NCBI GenBank assembly: GCA_002746645.1
Contig: PDPU01000028.1
Coordinates: 62,001 to 126,000, forward strand
Direction of reading: 5' to 3'
DNA length: 64,000 bases
Origin: Gammaproteobacteria bacterium
Lineage (GTDB): Bacteria; Pseudomonadota; Gammaproteobacteria; Granulosicoccales; Granulosicoccaceae
A program made the position numbers and the translations under genes. This document shows, piece after piece, positions 8,397-17,492 of this stretch. The notes below the pieces were generated by a model that saw nothing but the letters and a program-made list of their open reading frames with translations, searched no databases and was not told the DNA's origin. Positions within the stretch are counted from its first letter, which is position 1. Each line of letters opens with the position of its first letter.

Positions 8397-8597
8397 TCAG
8401 ACCCGGTCAAACTGCAGGATCTGTTCATCAGGAACGGTATCGAGCAGCTTGTCACTTCGATCCTTCAGAAAACGCAAGGCATCTTCCGCATCCTCCTCGA
8501 ACCAGCGCCTTGCTGACCCGAGACGGAAGGAATACCCCCAGGCATCCATGTCCCGGAACATGGCTTCACGCCCGTAGCCCGGTACCCGATCGGCCAT
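8397..8597 (-). CDS. Small conserved-looking protein downstream of epmA
   Basis: This 66-residue protein is rich in Arg, Asp and Glu, with the core WGYSFRLGSARRWFEED. It lies 15 bp after epmA on the same strand, so the two are probably co-transcribed. I do not recognise the family. It has no signal peptide or membrane segment. Its compositional regularity and tight spacing make it likely real, but the function is unknown. Confidence 0.55.
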   Translation of the reverse strand: MADRVPGYGREAMFRDMDAWGYSFRLGSARRWFEEDAEDALRFLKDRSDKLLDTVPDEQILQFDRV

Positions 8598-8612
8598 GAG
8601 AATCTAGTGTCT

Positions 8613-9644
8613 TCATGCCTGGGTCAGCTGTCCGTCCGCCAGTGCCGCGTCGACGGGTGGGGCGCACTCGTCCGCGAAACTCACGACTTCGGCAAGCGTC
8701 TCGGTGCCGAGCAGCGCCATGAGCAAGCGCTCGATCCCGAGGGCCACCCCTGCACAATCGGGAAGACCGGCGTCCAGCGCTGCAAGAAAACGCTCGTCGA
8801 GTGGGTTCACGGGCATGCCTGTCTCTTCACGCCGTGCCTGATCCGCCTCGAAGCGCCGGCGTTGTTCGACGGCGTCCGTCAGTTCGTGAAAGCCGTTGGC
8901 GAGTTCGATGGCCCCGTAATACAATTCGAAGCGTTCGGCGCAGGGAAGCCCCTTCGCACTGATGCCGAGGCGGGCGAGTGCGGCTTGCGATGCAGGATAC
9001 TCCGTCAGAAAGGTGAAACGGTCGGTAGCGAAGCCCGGCAACACGAAGGTATCGACAAGAAGATCGAGCGCGGCATCCCGTTCGTGCTCCGTGAACGGCG
9101 GGCAATGCCGATCATGCCGGTGAAAGACCGCCACGATGTCGGCCACCGACAGCGCATCGGGGGCATCACCGCAAAGTGAAGTCACGGCATCCTGATAGCT
9201 GACGGTATCGACGCCCAGCCACTGGCGATCGAAACGCTGCCAGACGAGTTCGAGCAGCGCTGCCATGTCGCGCATGAGATCATGATGGTCGAAGCCGACG
9301 CGATACCATTCGAGCAGCGTGAATTCAGGGTTGTGATGGCGCCCGAGTTCATCGCCGCGAAATACCGGGGCAAACTGGTAGATGTCGCGGCCGTGAGCGG
9401 CAAGGAGCCGCTTCATCGGAAACTCGGGCGAAGTCTGCAACCAGGCCGCCCGTCCGCCCGGGCCCTGTTGAACCTCGAAGGAAGCAAGCGCGGTATCCGA
9501 TACCGCCGCACCCGAAAGTACGGGCGTCGCCACCTCCAGAATATCTTCAGCGGCCATCCGGTCGCGGATGGTCGCGCGAAGCCGTGCAGCGGCTTCGAGC
9601 GCGCCGAACGAGGCAGTCGGCTGCCAGCCTGCCGCACGGTGCAA
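8613..9644 (-). CDS. epmA: EF-P beta-lysine ligase EpmA
   Basis: EpmA, a truncated class II lysyl-tRNA synthetase homologue, attaches (R)-beta-lysine to Lys34 of elongation factor P. The class II motifs are visible: TSPEFPMKRLL, FRGDELGRHHNPEFTLLEWYR and a C-terminal GVALGIERLLM. There is no anticodon-binding domain, as expected. I place the start at the TTG at 9644, preceded by AAGGA and lying just past the efp stop; it gives the family length (343). The ATG at 9677 would overlap efp and add 11 residues. It directly follows efp, its substrate gene. The partner aminomutase gene epmB is not in the window. Confidence 0.92.
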   Translation of the reverse strand: MHRAAGWQPTASFGALEAAARLRATIRDRMAAEDILEVATPVLSGAAVSDTALASFEVQQGPGGRAAWLQTSPEFPMKRLLAAHGRDIYQFAPVFRGDELGRHHNPEFTLLEWYRVGFDHHDLMRDMAALLELVWQRFDRQWLGVDTVSYQDAVTSLCGDAPDALSVADIVAVFHRHDRHCPPFTEHERDAALDLLVDTFVLPGFATDRFTFLTEYPASQAALARLGISAKGLPCAERFELYYGAIELANGFHELTDAVEQRRRFEADQARREETGMPVNPLDERFLAALDAGLPDCAGVALGIERLLMALLGTETLAEVVSFADECAPPVDAALADGQLTQA

Positions 9645-9648
9645 GGCT

Positions 9649-10218
9649 TCAGTCCTTGACGCGCGACACGTACTCACCGCTACGCGTGTCGATACGAATC
9701 TTCTCGCCCTCCTCGACGAACAGCGGCACCTTCACCACCGCGCCCGATTCGACCGTTGCGGGTTTGGTGCCACCTGTTGCGGTATCGCCGCGGATGCCGG
9801 GGTCGGTTTCGGTGATGACCATCTCGACGAAATTCGGCGGCGTGACTGCCAGCGGCACGCCATTGAAGAGTGTGAGTTCGCAGATGGCTTCATCCTGCAA
9901 CCAGAGATGCGCATCACCGACCGCATTCTTGTCGGCCGCAAGCTGTTCGAAGGTGTTCTGGTCCATGAAGTGCCAGTACTCGCCATCGGTGTAGAGGTAC
10001 TGCATGGTGGTATCCATGACGTCGGCCGCCTCGACCGTCTCACCGGACTTGAAGGTTCGCTCGACGGTGCGACCGGTCTTGAGGTTCTTCACGCGCGTGC
10101 GCGTGAAGGCCTGCCCCTTGCCGGGCTTCACGAACTCGTTGCTGACGATGGTATGCGGATCACCATCGAGCATGATCTTGAGGCCGCCCTTGAATTCGTT
10201 GGTACCGTAACTCGCCAT
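9649..10218 (-). CDS. efp: Elongation factor P
   Basis: EF-P relieves ribosome stalling at polyproline stretches. The 189-residue protein has the standard three-domain length. Lys34, in [10 protein letters not shown], is the residue modified by EpmA, and the modification gene lies directly downstream. The start [10 protein letters not shown] is canonical. A weak TAGAAT about 40 bases upstream may be a -10 box. Confidence 0.97.
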   Translation of the reverse strand: MASYGTNEFKGGLKIMLDGDPHTIVSNEFVKPGKGQAFTRTRVKNLKTGRTVERTFKSGETVEAADVMDTTMQYLYTDGEYWHFMDQNTFEQLAADKNAVGDAHLWLQDEAICELTLFNGVPLAVTPPNFVEMVITETDPGIRGDTATGGTKPATVESGAVVKVPLFVEEGEKIRIDTRSGEYVSRVKD

Positions 10219-10415
10219 GGTGGGAACTCTGTTTCGTCTGAATGCTGCAAAGGCATCATTCTAGCCGACTCGGCCGCAAGCGCTGGTGCCGGCCAGTGCC
10301 GAATCCTCCGGCCGCCGCCCGCATCACCTGTCGGGCTTGCCAGCGCGCGGCAGCCGTCTACACTATCTTTGCGGTACCTTCAATATGGTCAGAATACAGC
10401 CTCGAGCCCTTCACG

Positions 10416-11855
10416 GTGTCCAGTCAGCGCCTCCAGATCAATGGTCTCGTGTACGCCAGCGACGCACATCGCGTCATCGGCGTCGAGCGCGTGCTCGAGC
10501 GCAGCCGGCGCATCGGCGAACTCGAGGTAGTGCACGATCGCCACGCGTTGCAGCATCAGCTCGAGATGCTCGACTATGCCTTCGTGGTGCTGGTGCTCGA
10601 TGAGGCCGGCGAGCGGCTACCCAGCATCTTTCGCCGCTTCAGCGACCTGCCACTGCTCGTGTTAACGGCCCAGGGCGACACCACACCTCTGCCGAACTGG
10701 CTCCAGCAAGGGGCCTGGCAGGCGGTAGCGGCCGACGACTGGGACGCGATCGAGCATGCCACCGTGATGCTCATCGATCGCTGCCTGTCGGGGAAGCGCC
10801 TTGTCGAGGCCGAGCGCCAGATCCGCATGAGCGCCGAACTCCGCGCACGGCTTTTCGACGCCAGCCCGCATCCCCTGATGCTGTTTTCCTCGGGCGGCGA
10901 GAACCTGCTGAACGCCCGTGCACTGGCTCTCCTGCAGGAATCGCTCAGTGAAGGCAAGGCACACGACACCCCCTTTCTGCGCTGGTCCGGCGTCGATACC
11001 GACGAGGACATCGATCTGCCGACACTCATACCGCTGGTGGAATACGGACCGGAATTACCCGAACGCAGACAATCGACTCCGGCATTGCCGGCAACGACAC
11101 CCGATGGCGCACTCGATGGGCGCACGCTCGCCAGTTGGATCACGCGCTGGCTGGCACCGAAGTACGGCAGCCTGCTGCGCGATCTGGAGCGCGGCGAAAC
11201 GCCGCCAACCGAGGTCGTCTGCCGCCACGGAAAACGCTACCGGCTCAGGACCGAACGTATCGGCGAGGTGCCCGAACATGCCTGGCTCATGACCTTTGCC
11301 CTGGCCGAATCGGGCAGCAGCCTGCCTGCACTCGAAACCGATGCCACCACAGGGCTTCCGGTTCGCGCATCCACGGCGGCACTGGCGCAGGAGTTTCTCG
11401 ATGCGACTTCGCCCTACGAGCGGCACACCGCCTTCCTGATCAGTCTGCCGAGCATCCGCGTCGACGAAGGCGGCAGTGGCATCGATCGCACCATCGAAGA
11501 CCTCATGGCCTTTCGCGCGGCCTCACGTCTCGGGCTGCTCTACGACGAGAGCACGGTGGTCGGTCGCACTTCGCTCCGGCAGATACTGGTGCTGACGCGC
11601 GACGCCAGGGCCACCTCTCGCCGTCACGCGCGACGCATTCATCGCGCCCTCGGCACACTCGGCGGGCTCATCGAAAGAAGCACCGAGATTCGCGTCGATA
11701 CCTTGACGCTGATCGGACAATCCTGGACCGCGGCACAACTCATGGAACGGCTCGAGTCGATTGCAGCCGTGGCCGAAAGCGTCGAGCAGCAGAGCCTTCG
11801 TGACGACGACGACAGCGACGACACCGCCACGTTGGGACTCGGCACACTGCGCTGA
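10416..11855 (+). CDS. Degenerate GGDEF-type regulator with receiver-like N-terminus
   Basis: The frame is open from 10242, but its first 58 codons are Arg/Cys/His-rich and overlap the efp promoter region. I take the GTG at 10416, giving about 479 residues. Residues 1-120 alternate strands and helices like a response-regulator receiver domain. A PAS-like segment (ARLFDASPHPLMLF) follows. The C-terminal 180 residues begin with DATTGLPVR, which resembles the D-x-LTGLPNR opening of GGDEF domains, but the signature loop reads VGRTSLRQILVL. It should therefore lack diguanylate cyclase activity. A signalling or c-di-GMP-related role is inference. Confidence 0.6.
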   Translation: MSSQRLQINGLVYASDAHRVIGVERVLERSRRIGELEVVHDRHALQHQLEMLDYAFVVLVLDEAGERLPSIFRRFSDLPLLVLTAQGDTTPLPNWLQQGAWQAVAADDWDAIEHATVMLIDRCLSGKRLVEAERQIRMSAELRARLFDASPHPLMLFSSGGENLLNARALALLQESLSEGKAHDTPFLRWSGVDTDEDIDLPTLIPLVEYGPELPERRQSTPALPATTPDGALDGRTLASWITRWLAPKYGSLLRDLERGETPPTEVVCRHGKRYRLRTERIGEVPEHAWLMTFALAESGSSLPALETDATTGLPVRASTAALAQEFLDATSPYERHTAFLISLPSIRVDEGGSGIDRTIEDLMAFRAASRLGLLYDESTVVGRTSLRQILVLTRDARATSRRHARRIHRALGTLGGLIERSTEIRVDTLTLIGQSWTAAQLMERLESIAAVAESVEQQSLRDDDDSDDTATLGLGTLR

Positions 11856-11971
11856 CAGCTCATCAGGCAAGCCACCGCCCCCGAACAGACGGGATCACCT
11901 GCTAAAGTTCGATGCCAGACGATCGCACCAGGATCAATCAGCGACGCGGACATACGAACCTGCCAACAATC

Positions 11972-13261
11972 ATGACATCTGACCTGACACCCGGCCCGAA
12001 GTCTGCCGCAGTCGCGCCCGGCACCGACACCCTGAACCATTACCCGGTGACGTTCACGGGCACAGGTTCCGAGTATTTCAAGATCTGGATCGTCAATATC
12101 TTCCTGACGGTGCTCACGCTCGGCATCTATTCGGCGTGGGCGAAAGTACGCAACAAGCGCTATTTCTACGGCAATTCGATACTCGACGGTTCGAGTTTCG
12201 AATACCACGCACGGCCACTGCAGATTCTTGTCGGCCGCATCGTCGCCATCGTGCTGCTTGCTCTCGTGACTTTCGGTTCGATGATCCACCCCGTCGTGTT
12301 CATCGTGACGACGGTATTCGTGGTGCTCATTGCCCCCTGGGCGCTATGGCGCTCGACCATCTTCAACGCCAGGATGTCCAGCTACCGCAACGTACGTTTC
12401 GGTTTCGAGGGAACCTGCTGGAAACACTATCTGTATCTCTTCGTGCTGCCACTGGCACCGTTCTCATTGATCGCAGCTGTGCTGCTGGTCACCGGCTCAC
12501 TCATGAGTGGCTTCGATCTCGAAGCCCTGTTCGCCAGCATCGCGAGCGGATCGACAGCAGTCGCTCTCGGTCTGATCGGGAGCTTGCTGCCAGCCGTCCT
12601 TGTCATCGCGTACGTGATCTACTACGTCTGGCTCACGCAGAGCTTTCACAGCCACTACATCGACAGACATCGCTATGGCGAGACACATTTCGTCAGCAAG
12701 CTCTCGACGGGCAACTATTTCGCGATCTATCTCCAGGCCTACATCGCCGCCATCATCGCCTCGATCATGGTCTGTGCGATTCTCGGCGTGATCGGTGGCG
12801 GCATCTATCTGATGCTGGGCGATGCACTGACGATCCTGCCCGATGACATCGACGCTCTGGTCGAAAACGAAGCACTGTTTTCACTACTGACCGTGGGCAT
12901 GACCTTCGTCTTCTATTTCATGTTCGCCCTTTTCGGCGTCGTGTTCGCCGCCTTCCACCACGCGCTCATGCGAAACTATCAGTTCGGGAACACGACGCTC
13001 GACAGGCTTTCACTGACATCGGAACTCAATCCGGTGAAGCTGACCTGGATCAACGTCTCGAATCTTCTCGCGACCATCTTCACTCTCGGGCTGTTCATCC
13101 CCTGGGCCAAAGTGCGCGTGGCGCGTTACCTCGCTGCATGCACCACCATCAGTTCCCCGGACACGCTCGACGGCTTTGTCGGCGACAGCCGCGATAGCAG
13201 CACCGCGTTCGGCGAAGAAGTGGGCGAAGCCTTCGATTTCGACATGGGTATCGGCATCTGA
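11972..13261 (+). CDS. YjgN / DUF898 family membrane protein
   Basis: This is a polytopic inner-membrane protein of about 429 residues with roughly six to eight hydrophobic segments. Two copies of the DUF898 half-motif LT(L)GxYSAWAKVR and LGLFIPWAKVRVARY mark the start and end of the membrane domain. The function of the family is unknown. An upstream ATG at 11912 would add 20 hydrophilic residues; a TAAAGT just before it could be a -10 box, favouring the later start. It is followed by an M48 protease gene, a pairing seen in many proteobacteria. Confidence 0.82.
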   Translation: MTSDLTPGPKSAAVAPGTDTLNHYPVTFTGTGSEYFKIWIVNIFLTVLTLGIYSAWAKVRNKRYFYGNSILDGSSFEYHARPLQILVGRIVAIVLLALVTFGSMIHPVVFIVTTVFVVLIAPWALWRSTIFNARMSSYRNVRFGFEGTCWKHYLYLFVLPLAPFSLIAAVLLVTGSLMSGFDLEALFASIASGSTAVALGLIGSLLPAVLVIAYVIYYVWLTQSFHSHYIDRHRYGETHFVSKLSTGNYFAIYLQAYIAAIIASIMVCAILGVIGGGIYLMLGDALTILPDDIDALVENEALFSLLTVGMTFVFYFMFALFGVVFAAFHHALMRNYQFGNTTLDRLSLTSELNPVKLTWINVSNLLATIFTLGLFIPWAKVRVARYLAACTTISSPDTLDGFVGDSRDSSTAFGEEVGEAFDFDMGIGI

Positions 13262-13338
13262 ACCCGATTCGGAGTTGCCCGTGCACATCCTCGAGCAGGA
13301 GATCGCGCGTATGCGCAGTGATCGTGACGACATCAGCA

Positions 13339-13484
13339 CGATTCACGTGAACCGTCAAAGGCCGGTTTCCGTGATGTCAGTCACGCTTCAGCGCCGAAAA
13401 ACGGTTCACGTGAACCGGAAAATGCCTGTTCCTGCGAACACGATCACACTGCCGAAGCCTGTCACGAAGCCCACCACATCGTTC
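13339..13484 (+). repeat. Dispersed palindromic repeat, copy A (shorter)
   Basis: This copy holds two units 63 bp apart, each opening with the palindrome CGGTTCACGTGAACCG. The first (13339-13354) has one mismatch, CGATTC; the second (13402-13417) is perfect. The sequence between them is nearly identical to copy B at 51235. Similarity continues to about 13484, except that copy A lacks 88 bp and a further 15 bp or so that copy B has. It fills the gap between the DUF898 and M48 genes. Confidence 0.9.
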
Positions 13485-13673
13485 CCCGGGCTGATGATCG
13501 TCCGGCGAGTGCTGTGCGCGGCCAATGCGGATGACGAGCGTCGACGGTTCAGGGTGACGGGGCCGGATGGGTGGCCGCTGCCGGTGTGAAGCAGGGCTTC
13601 CTGCCGAGAATCTTCGGCACCAAGTGCGGTCTACCCATAGAATACATGGACACACCCCAGACGGAGGCGCCTG

Positions 13674-15041
13674 ATGGCTACCGCCTCACTGCGAGCCAGA
13701 CCCATCCGCATCAATGGTGTCTGGTTCGACGGTCAAAGCTCGTCACGGCAGGTTGCCGTGCTCGACATCAACGGCGACAACTACGAACTCGGCACCGATT
13801 TCGGCGTGCAACTCGCCGGGAAGTTCTCGTCGCTCGAGGTATCGTCGCGCGTCGGCGATATCCGCCGCCAGATTCGCTGGCCAACGGGCGAGATGTTCGA
13901 AACCGAGAACAACGATGCCGTCGACGAGGCTCTCGTCGGCGCTAAGCATGACGCACGGCACGGTCTCTGGTCACATCGGTTCGAGAAGAGCATGCGCATC
14001 GCACTGCTCGCCATCCTCGTTACCGTCGGAGGCGTTTTCGCCTTCTTTCGCTGGGGCCTGCCGATGGGCGCCCGGCACATCGCCTACGCGCTGCCGGTGT
14101 CGGCGCACGAAACGGTTTCGCGCGGCACGCTGGAAACACTCGACGACTGGCTGCTCGAACCAAGCCATCTGCCCGAAGAACGGCAACAGGAGATGAAGAA
14201 GCGTTTCGCGGCGCTCACCGCTGACATCCCGTCCGACGGTTTCACGTTCAGGCTGCATCTACGCAGCATGGACGGTGTTCCCAACGCCTTCGCCCTCCCC
14301 GGTGGTGACATCGTGGTGACCGACGCACTGCTGGAACTGGCCGACGATCCACGCGAAGTGGATGCCGTCATGCTCCACGAGATCGGTCACGTGCTCGAAC
14401 GGCACGGCATGCAGCATGCGATTCGCGCCACCTCCACCTCGGTATTCATCGCCATGGCACTGGGCGACGTGAGCGGCATCGGCGACCTTGCCACGGGTAT
14501 CCCGACACTGCTTCTGCAGAACGGTTATTCACGCCAGAACGAAACCGATGCCGACAGATTCGCCTTCGATCACATGGAAGAGATCGACATGGATCCGATC
14601 CATTTCGCCAACATCATCCGCAAGCTCGGTGCGCCGGATGAGTCTTCGGCATCTCTCTCGGATATGCTGCAGCACGAGGAGGAAGGGGAAGAAGGCAATA
14701 AGGTCGAGACGGACAAACCGAAAACCGAAGACAACACGACAGCAAGCGACGGCGCAGCGAACGTTGCGACGACCGAAGCGGAAGCCGAGAGGGCCGCGCA
14801 CCTGGCGACGTTACGCAAGCGTCTCGAGAAGCTCGGCGAGGCGACCGGCGAGTACCTCTCGACCCACCCCGGCATCGAGAGCCGCGCGCTCGCCGCCGAA
14901 GCGCGTTCGGCGGAATTTCGTCAACGGAAGAAAGCCGAGAAGCTGGAAGAAAAGAGGGAGGCCGCCGAGGCCGTCGAGGAATTGCAGCAAGCGGTCGATG
15001 CACTCGAGACGGAAGGCGCCGGCGCGACCACCGGGAACTGA
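13674..15041 (+). CDS. M48-family membrane metalloprotease
   Basis: The zinc motif HEIGHVLERH (HExxH) and a downstream glutamate within NETDADRFAF identify an M48 peptidase. A cytoplasmic N-terminal domain of about 105 residues precedes a single membrane helix (near AILVTVGGVFAFF), so the catalytic domain faces the periplasm. The last 100 residues are a charged Glu/Lys/Ala coiled coil after an acidic linker. GGAGG seven bases upstream supports the ATG at 13674. It pairs with the DUF898 gene. The substrate is unknown; envelope protein quality control is a reasonable inference. Confidence 0.88.
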   Translation: MATASLRARPIRINGVWFDGQSSSRQVAVLDINGDNYELGTDFGVQLAGKFSSLEVSSRVGDIRRQIRWPTGEMFETENNDAVDEALVGAKHDARHGLWSHRFEKSMRIALLAILVTVGGVFAFFRWGLPMGARHIAYALPVSAHETVSRGTLETLDDWLLEPSHLPEERQQEMKKRFAALTADIPSDGFTFRLHLRSMDGVPNAFALPGGDIVVTDALLELADDPREVDAVMLHEIGHVLERHGMQHAIRATSTSVFIAMALGDVSGIGDLATGIPTLLLQNGYSRQNETDADRFAFDHMEEIDMDPIHFANIIRKLGAPDESSASLSDMLQHEEEGEEGNKVETDKPKTEDNTTASDGAANVATTEAEAERAAHLATLRKRLEKLGEATGEYLSTHPGIESRALAAEARSAEFRQRKKAEKLEEKREAAEAVEELQQAVDALETEGAGATTGN

Positions 15042-15127
15042 AGCGCGAGTGCCTGACGACCTTTCAGGCCTGACACCCCGGCTTCGAGCGCCTCAATCGA
15101 TACGCAGTTCGACCGGCGGCCTCCACG

Positions 15128-17371
15128 CTATTCCAGAGACACGCCCGCGACATTCTGGAAGCCACGCGGCAGCTTCCTGCCGCGCTGGCCGCGGCTGCCG
15201 AAGTAGTGCTCTTCGAGTTCGCGAAACTTCACCACGGTGTGGCGCTTGCCGCTCTTCACCCGGAGCTTGCCCTTCGGCGGCACCACGGCCACCGCCACCA
15301 TCGATTCGTCACCCGCCTTGAAGGCCTTTGGGGGGACGTTGAAGATCTTGTTGCCCTTGCCGCGCGCCATCTCGGGTAGTTCGCCAACCGGAAAACTCAG
15401 GAGGCTGCCACTGCTGCTGATCGCTGCCACCAGGTCGTCGACGAGGGAACCGACCGGAACAGCCGGCAGTACCGTTGCCCCCGCGGGCACGCTGATGACG
15501 GCCTTGCCGCTCTTGTTGCGGCTGACCAGATCGCCGAGGCGCGCCACGAAGCCGTAGCCTGCCGTGGTCGAAAAGAGATAACGGTCGTCGTCGGCACCCA
15601 TCATGACGCTGACGAAGGTGGCCCCATCGGGCGCCTTCAAACGCGCACTGATCGGCTCACCGAGCCCGCGCGCCGACGGAAAACCGTGCGCGGGCACACA
15701 GTACACGCGCCCCGTGGAATCGAGAAACATTGCCGTGCCGTTCGAACGCCCTCGGGCGGCACTCTGAAAGGCGTCACCCGCCTTGTAGTTGAGATGCGTC
15801 GGATCCAGCTCGTGGCCCTTGCCCGCGCGCACCCAACCACGCTCGGAGAGCACCACGGTGATCGGTTCGCTCGGAATGAGCTCGGCTTCCGAAATCGCCT
15901 GCGCCGCCTCCCGCGCGACGATCGGCGAGCGGCGCTCGTCACCATAGGACTCGATGTCTTCCTTGAGTTCCTTCTTCACGAGCGTCTTCATGCGGCGCTC
16001 GGAACCGAGTGTGGTCTGGAGCTTGTCGCGCTCCTTCTCGAGTTCGTCCTGCTCGCCGCGAATCTTCATCTCCTCGAGTTGTGCGAGGTGACGTAGCTTC
16101 AGTTCGAGAATCGCTTCGGCCTGAATGTCGGAAATGCCGAAGCGCTCCATGAGTACGGGCTTCGGCTCGTCGTTGTTGCGGATGATCGCAATGACCTCGT
16201 CGATGTTGAGGTAGGCGATCATGAGGCCGGCGAGCACGTGCAGCCGCTTCTCGACCTTGTCGAGGCGCCACTCGAGGCGGCGGCGCACCGTGGTCATGCG
16301 AAACTCCAGCCACTCCTTGAGCATCTGCACGAGCGACTTGACCTGCGGCCGCCCATTGAGACCGATCACGTTCATGTTGACGCGATAGGTGCGCTCGAGA
16401 TCGGTGGTGGCGAAGAGGTGCTGCATGAGCGCTTCGGTGTCGACACGATTGCTTCTCGGCACGATGACGAAGCGCGTCGGGTTCTCGTGGTCGGACTCGT
16501 CCCGCACGAACTCGACCATGGGAAGCTTCTTCGCCTCCATCTGCGCGGCAATCTGCTCGACCACGCGCGACCCCGATACCTGGAAGGGCAAGGCAGTAAT
16601 CACGATGTCGCCCTCTTCCTTCGTGTACACGGCGCGGCAACGAAGGCTGCCGTTGCCCGTTTCGTAGATGCGGCGGATGTCTTCGGGGGAAGAGATGATC
16701 TCGGCCGCTGTCGGGTAGTCGGGCCCCGCGATGTAGCCCATGAGGTCATCGAGGCTCGCCTTCGGCTTGTCGAGAAGGTGAATGCAGGCACGCGCCACTT
16801 CGCCGAGGTTGTGCGGCGGGATATCCGTTGCCATGCCGACGGCAATGCCCGTGGTGCTGTTCAGAAGCACGTGCGGCAGGCGCGAGGGCAGCAGTGCCGG
16901 CTCGGTGAGCGTGCCGTCGAAGTTCGGCACGAAATCCACCGTACCCTGGCCGAGCTCCTGGAGCAGCGTCTTCGAGAACTTCGCGAGGCGCGACTCGGTG
17001 TAGCGCATCGCGGCAAAGGATTTCGGGTCGTCCTGCGAGCCCCAGTTGCCCTGCCCGTCGATGAGCGGGTAGCGGTAGGTGAAGGGCTGTGCCATGAGCA
17101 CCATCGCCTCGTAACAGGCGCTGTCACCATGCGGGTGGAACTTGCCGAGCACGTCGCCGACGGTGCGCGCCGACTTCTTGTGTTTCGACACGGCCGAGAG
17201 GCCCAGCTCCGACATCGCGTAGACGATGCGGCGCTGAACGGGCTTGAGGCCGTCGCCGATGTGCGGCAGGGCCCGGTCGAGAATGACGTACATCGAGTAG
17301 TCGAGGTAGGCCTTCTCGGTATAGTCGACGAGCGACAACTCCTCGACGAAAGTATCTTCTGTGCTTGGCAT
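15128..17371 (-). CDS. parC: DNA topoisomerase IV subunit A
   Basis: ParC with ParE decatenates daughter chromosomes. At 747 residues it has the ParC length, shorter than GyrA, and lacks the GyrA box. The catalytic tyrosine is Y124 in AAMRYTE. The quinolone region [12 protein letters not shown] keeps Ser84 and Glu88, equivalent to S80 and E84 in E. coli, so no resistance mutation is visible. The gene is convergent with the M48 gene. parE is not in the window. Confidence 0.96.
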   Translation of the reverse strand: MPSTEDTFVEELSLVDYTEKAYLDYSMYVILDRALPHIGDGLKPVQRRIVYAMSELGLSAVSKHKKSARTVGDVLGKFHPHGDSACYEAMVLMAQPFTYRYPLIDGQGNWGSQDDPKSFAAMRYTESRLAKFSKTLLQELGQGTVDFVPNFDGTLTEPALLPSRLPHVLLNSTTGIAVGMATDIPPHNLGEVARACIHLLDKPKASLDDLMGYIAGPDYPTAAEIISSPEDIRRIYETGNGSLRCRAVYTKEEGDIVITALPFQVSGSRVVEQIAAQMEAKKLPMVEFVRDESDHENPTRFVIVPRSNRVDTEALMQHLFATTDLERTYRVNMNVIGLNGRPQVKSLVQMLKEWLEFRMTTVRRRLEWRLDKVEKRLHVLAGLMIAYLNIDEVIAIIRNNDEPKPVLMERFGISDIQAEAILELKLRHLAQLEEMKIRGEQDELEKERDKLQTTLGSERRMKTLVKKELKEDIESYGDERRSPIVAREAAQAISEAELIPSEPITVVLSERGWVRAGKGHELDPTHLNYKAGDAFQSAARGRSNGTAMFLDSTGRVYCVPAHGFPSARGLGEPISARLKAPDGATFVSVMMGADDDRYLFSTTAGYGFVARLGDLVSRNKSGKAVISVPAGATVLPAVPVGSLVDDLVAAISSSGSLLSFPVGELPEMARGKGNKIFNVPPKAFKAGDESMVAVAVVPPKGKLRVKSGKRHTVVKFRELEEHYFGSRGQRGRKLPRGFQNVAGVSLE

Positions 17372-17492
17372 CTTCAGGTCTGGTGAATCGTGAGCCGGCC
17401 TGAATCGACAGGGTCAGGCCGGCAGAATTGTCGACGGGTCTGAACGAACAGGATCAGGTTGGCAACGAACGCTTTCCGAGATATCGGGCGGA
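17372..17492. repeat. Decayed short repeats between pgi and parC
   Basis: The gap between pgi and parC carries three imperfect copies of a block built on ggatcaggccggca (near 17410, 17452 and 17490). The copy nearest pgi includes the reverse complement of the pgi stop codon. No gene or clear promoter was seen. Confidence 0.5.

Noticed and set aside
13176..13589. Open frame through repeat copy A encoding HVNRQRPV-like peptides
   Set aside because: The same peptide pattern appears in copy B, but the frame has no ribosome site and overlaps the DUF898 gene end; the similarity is due to the DNA repeat.
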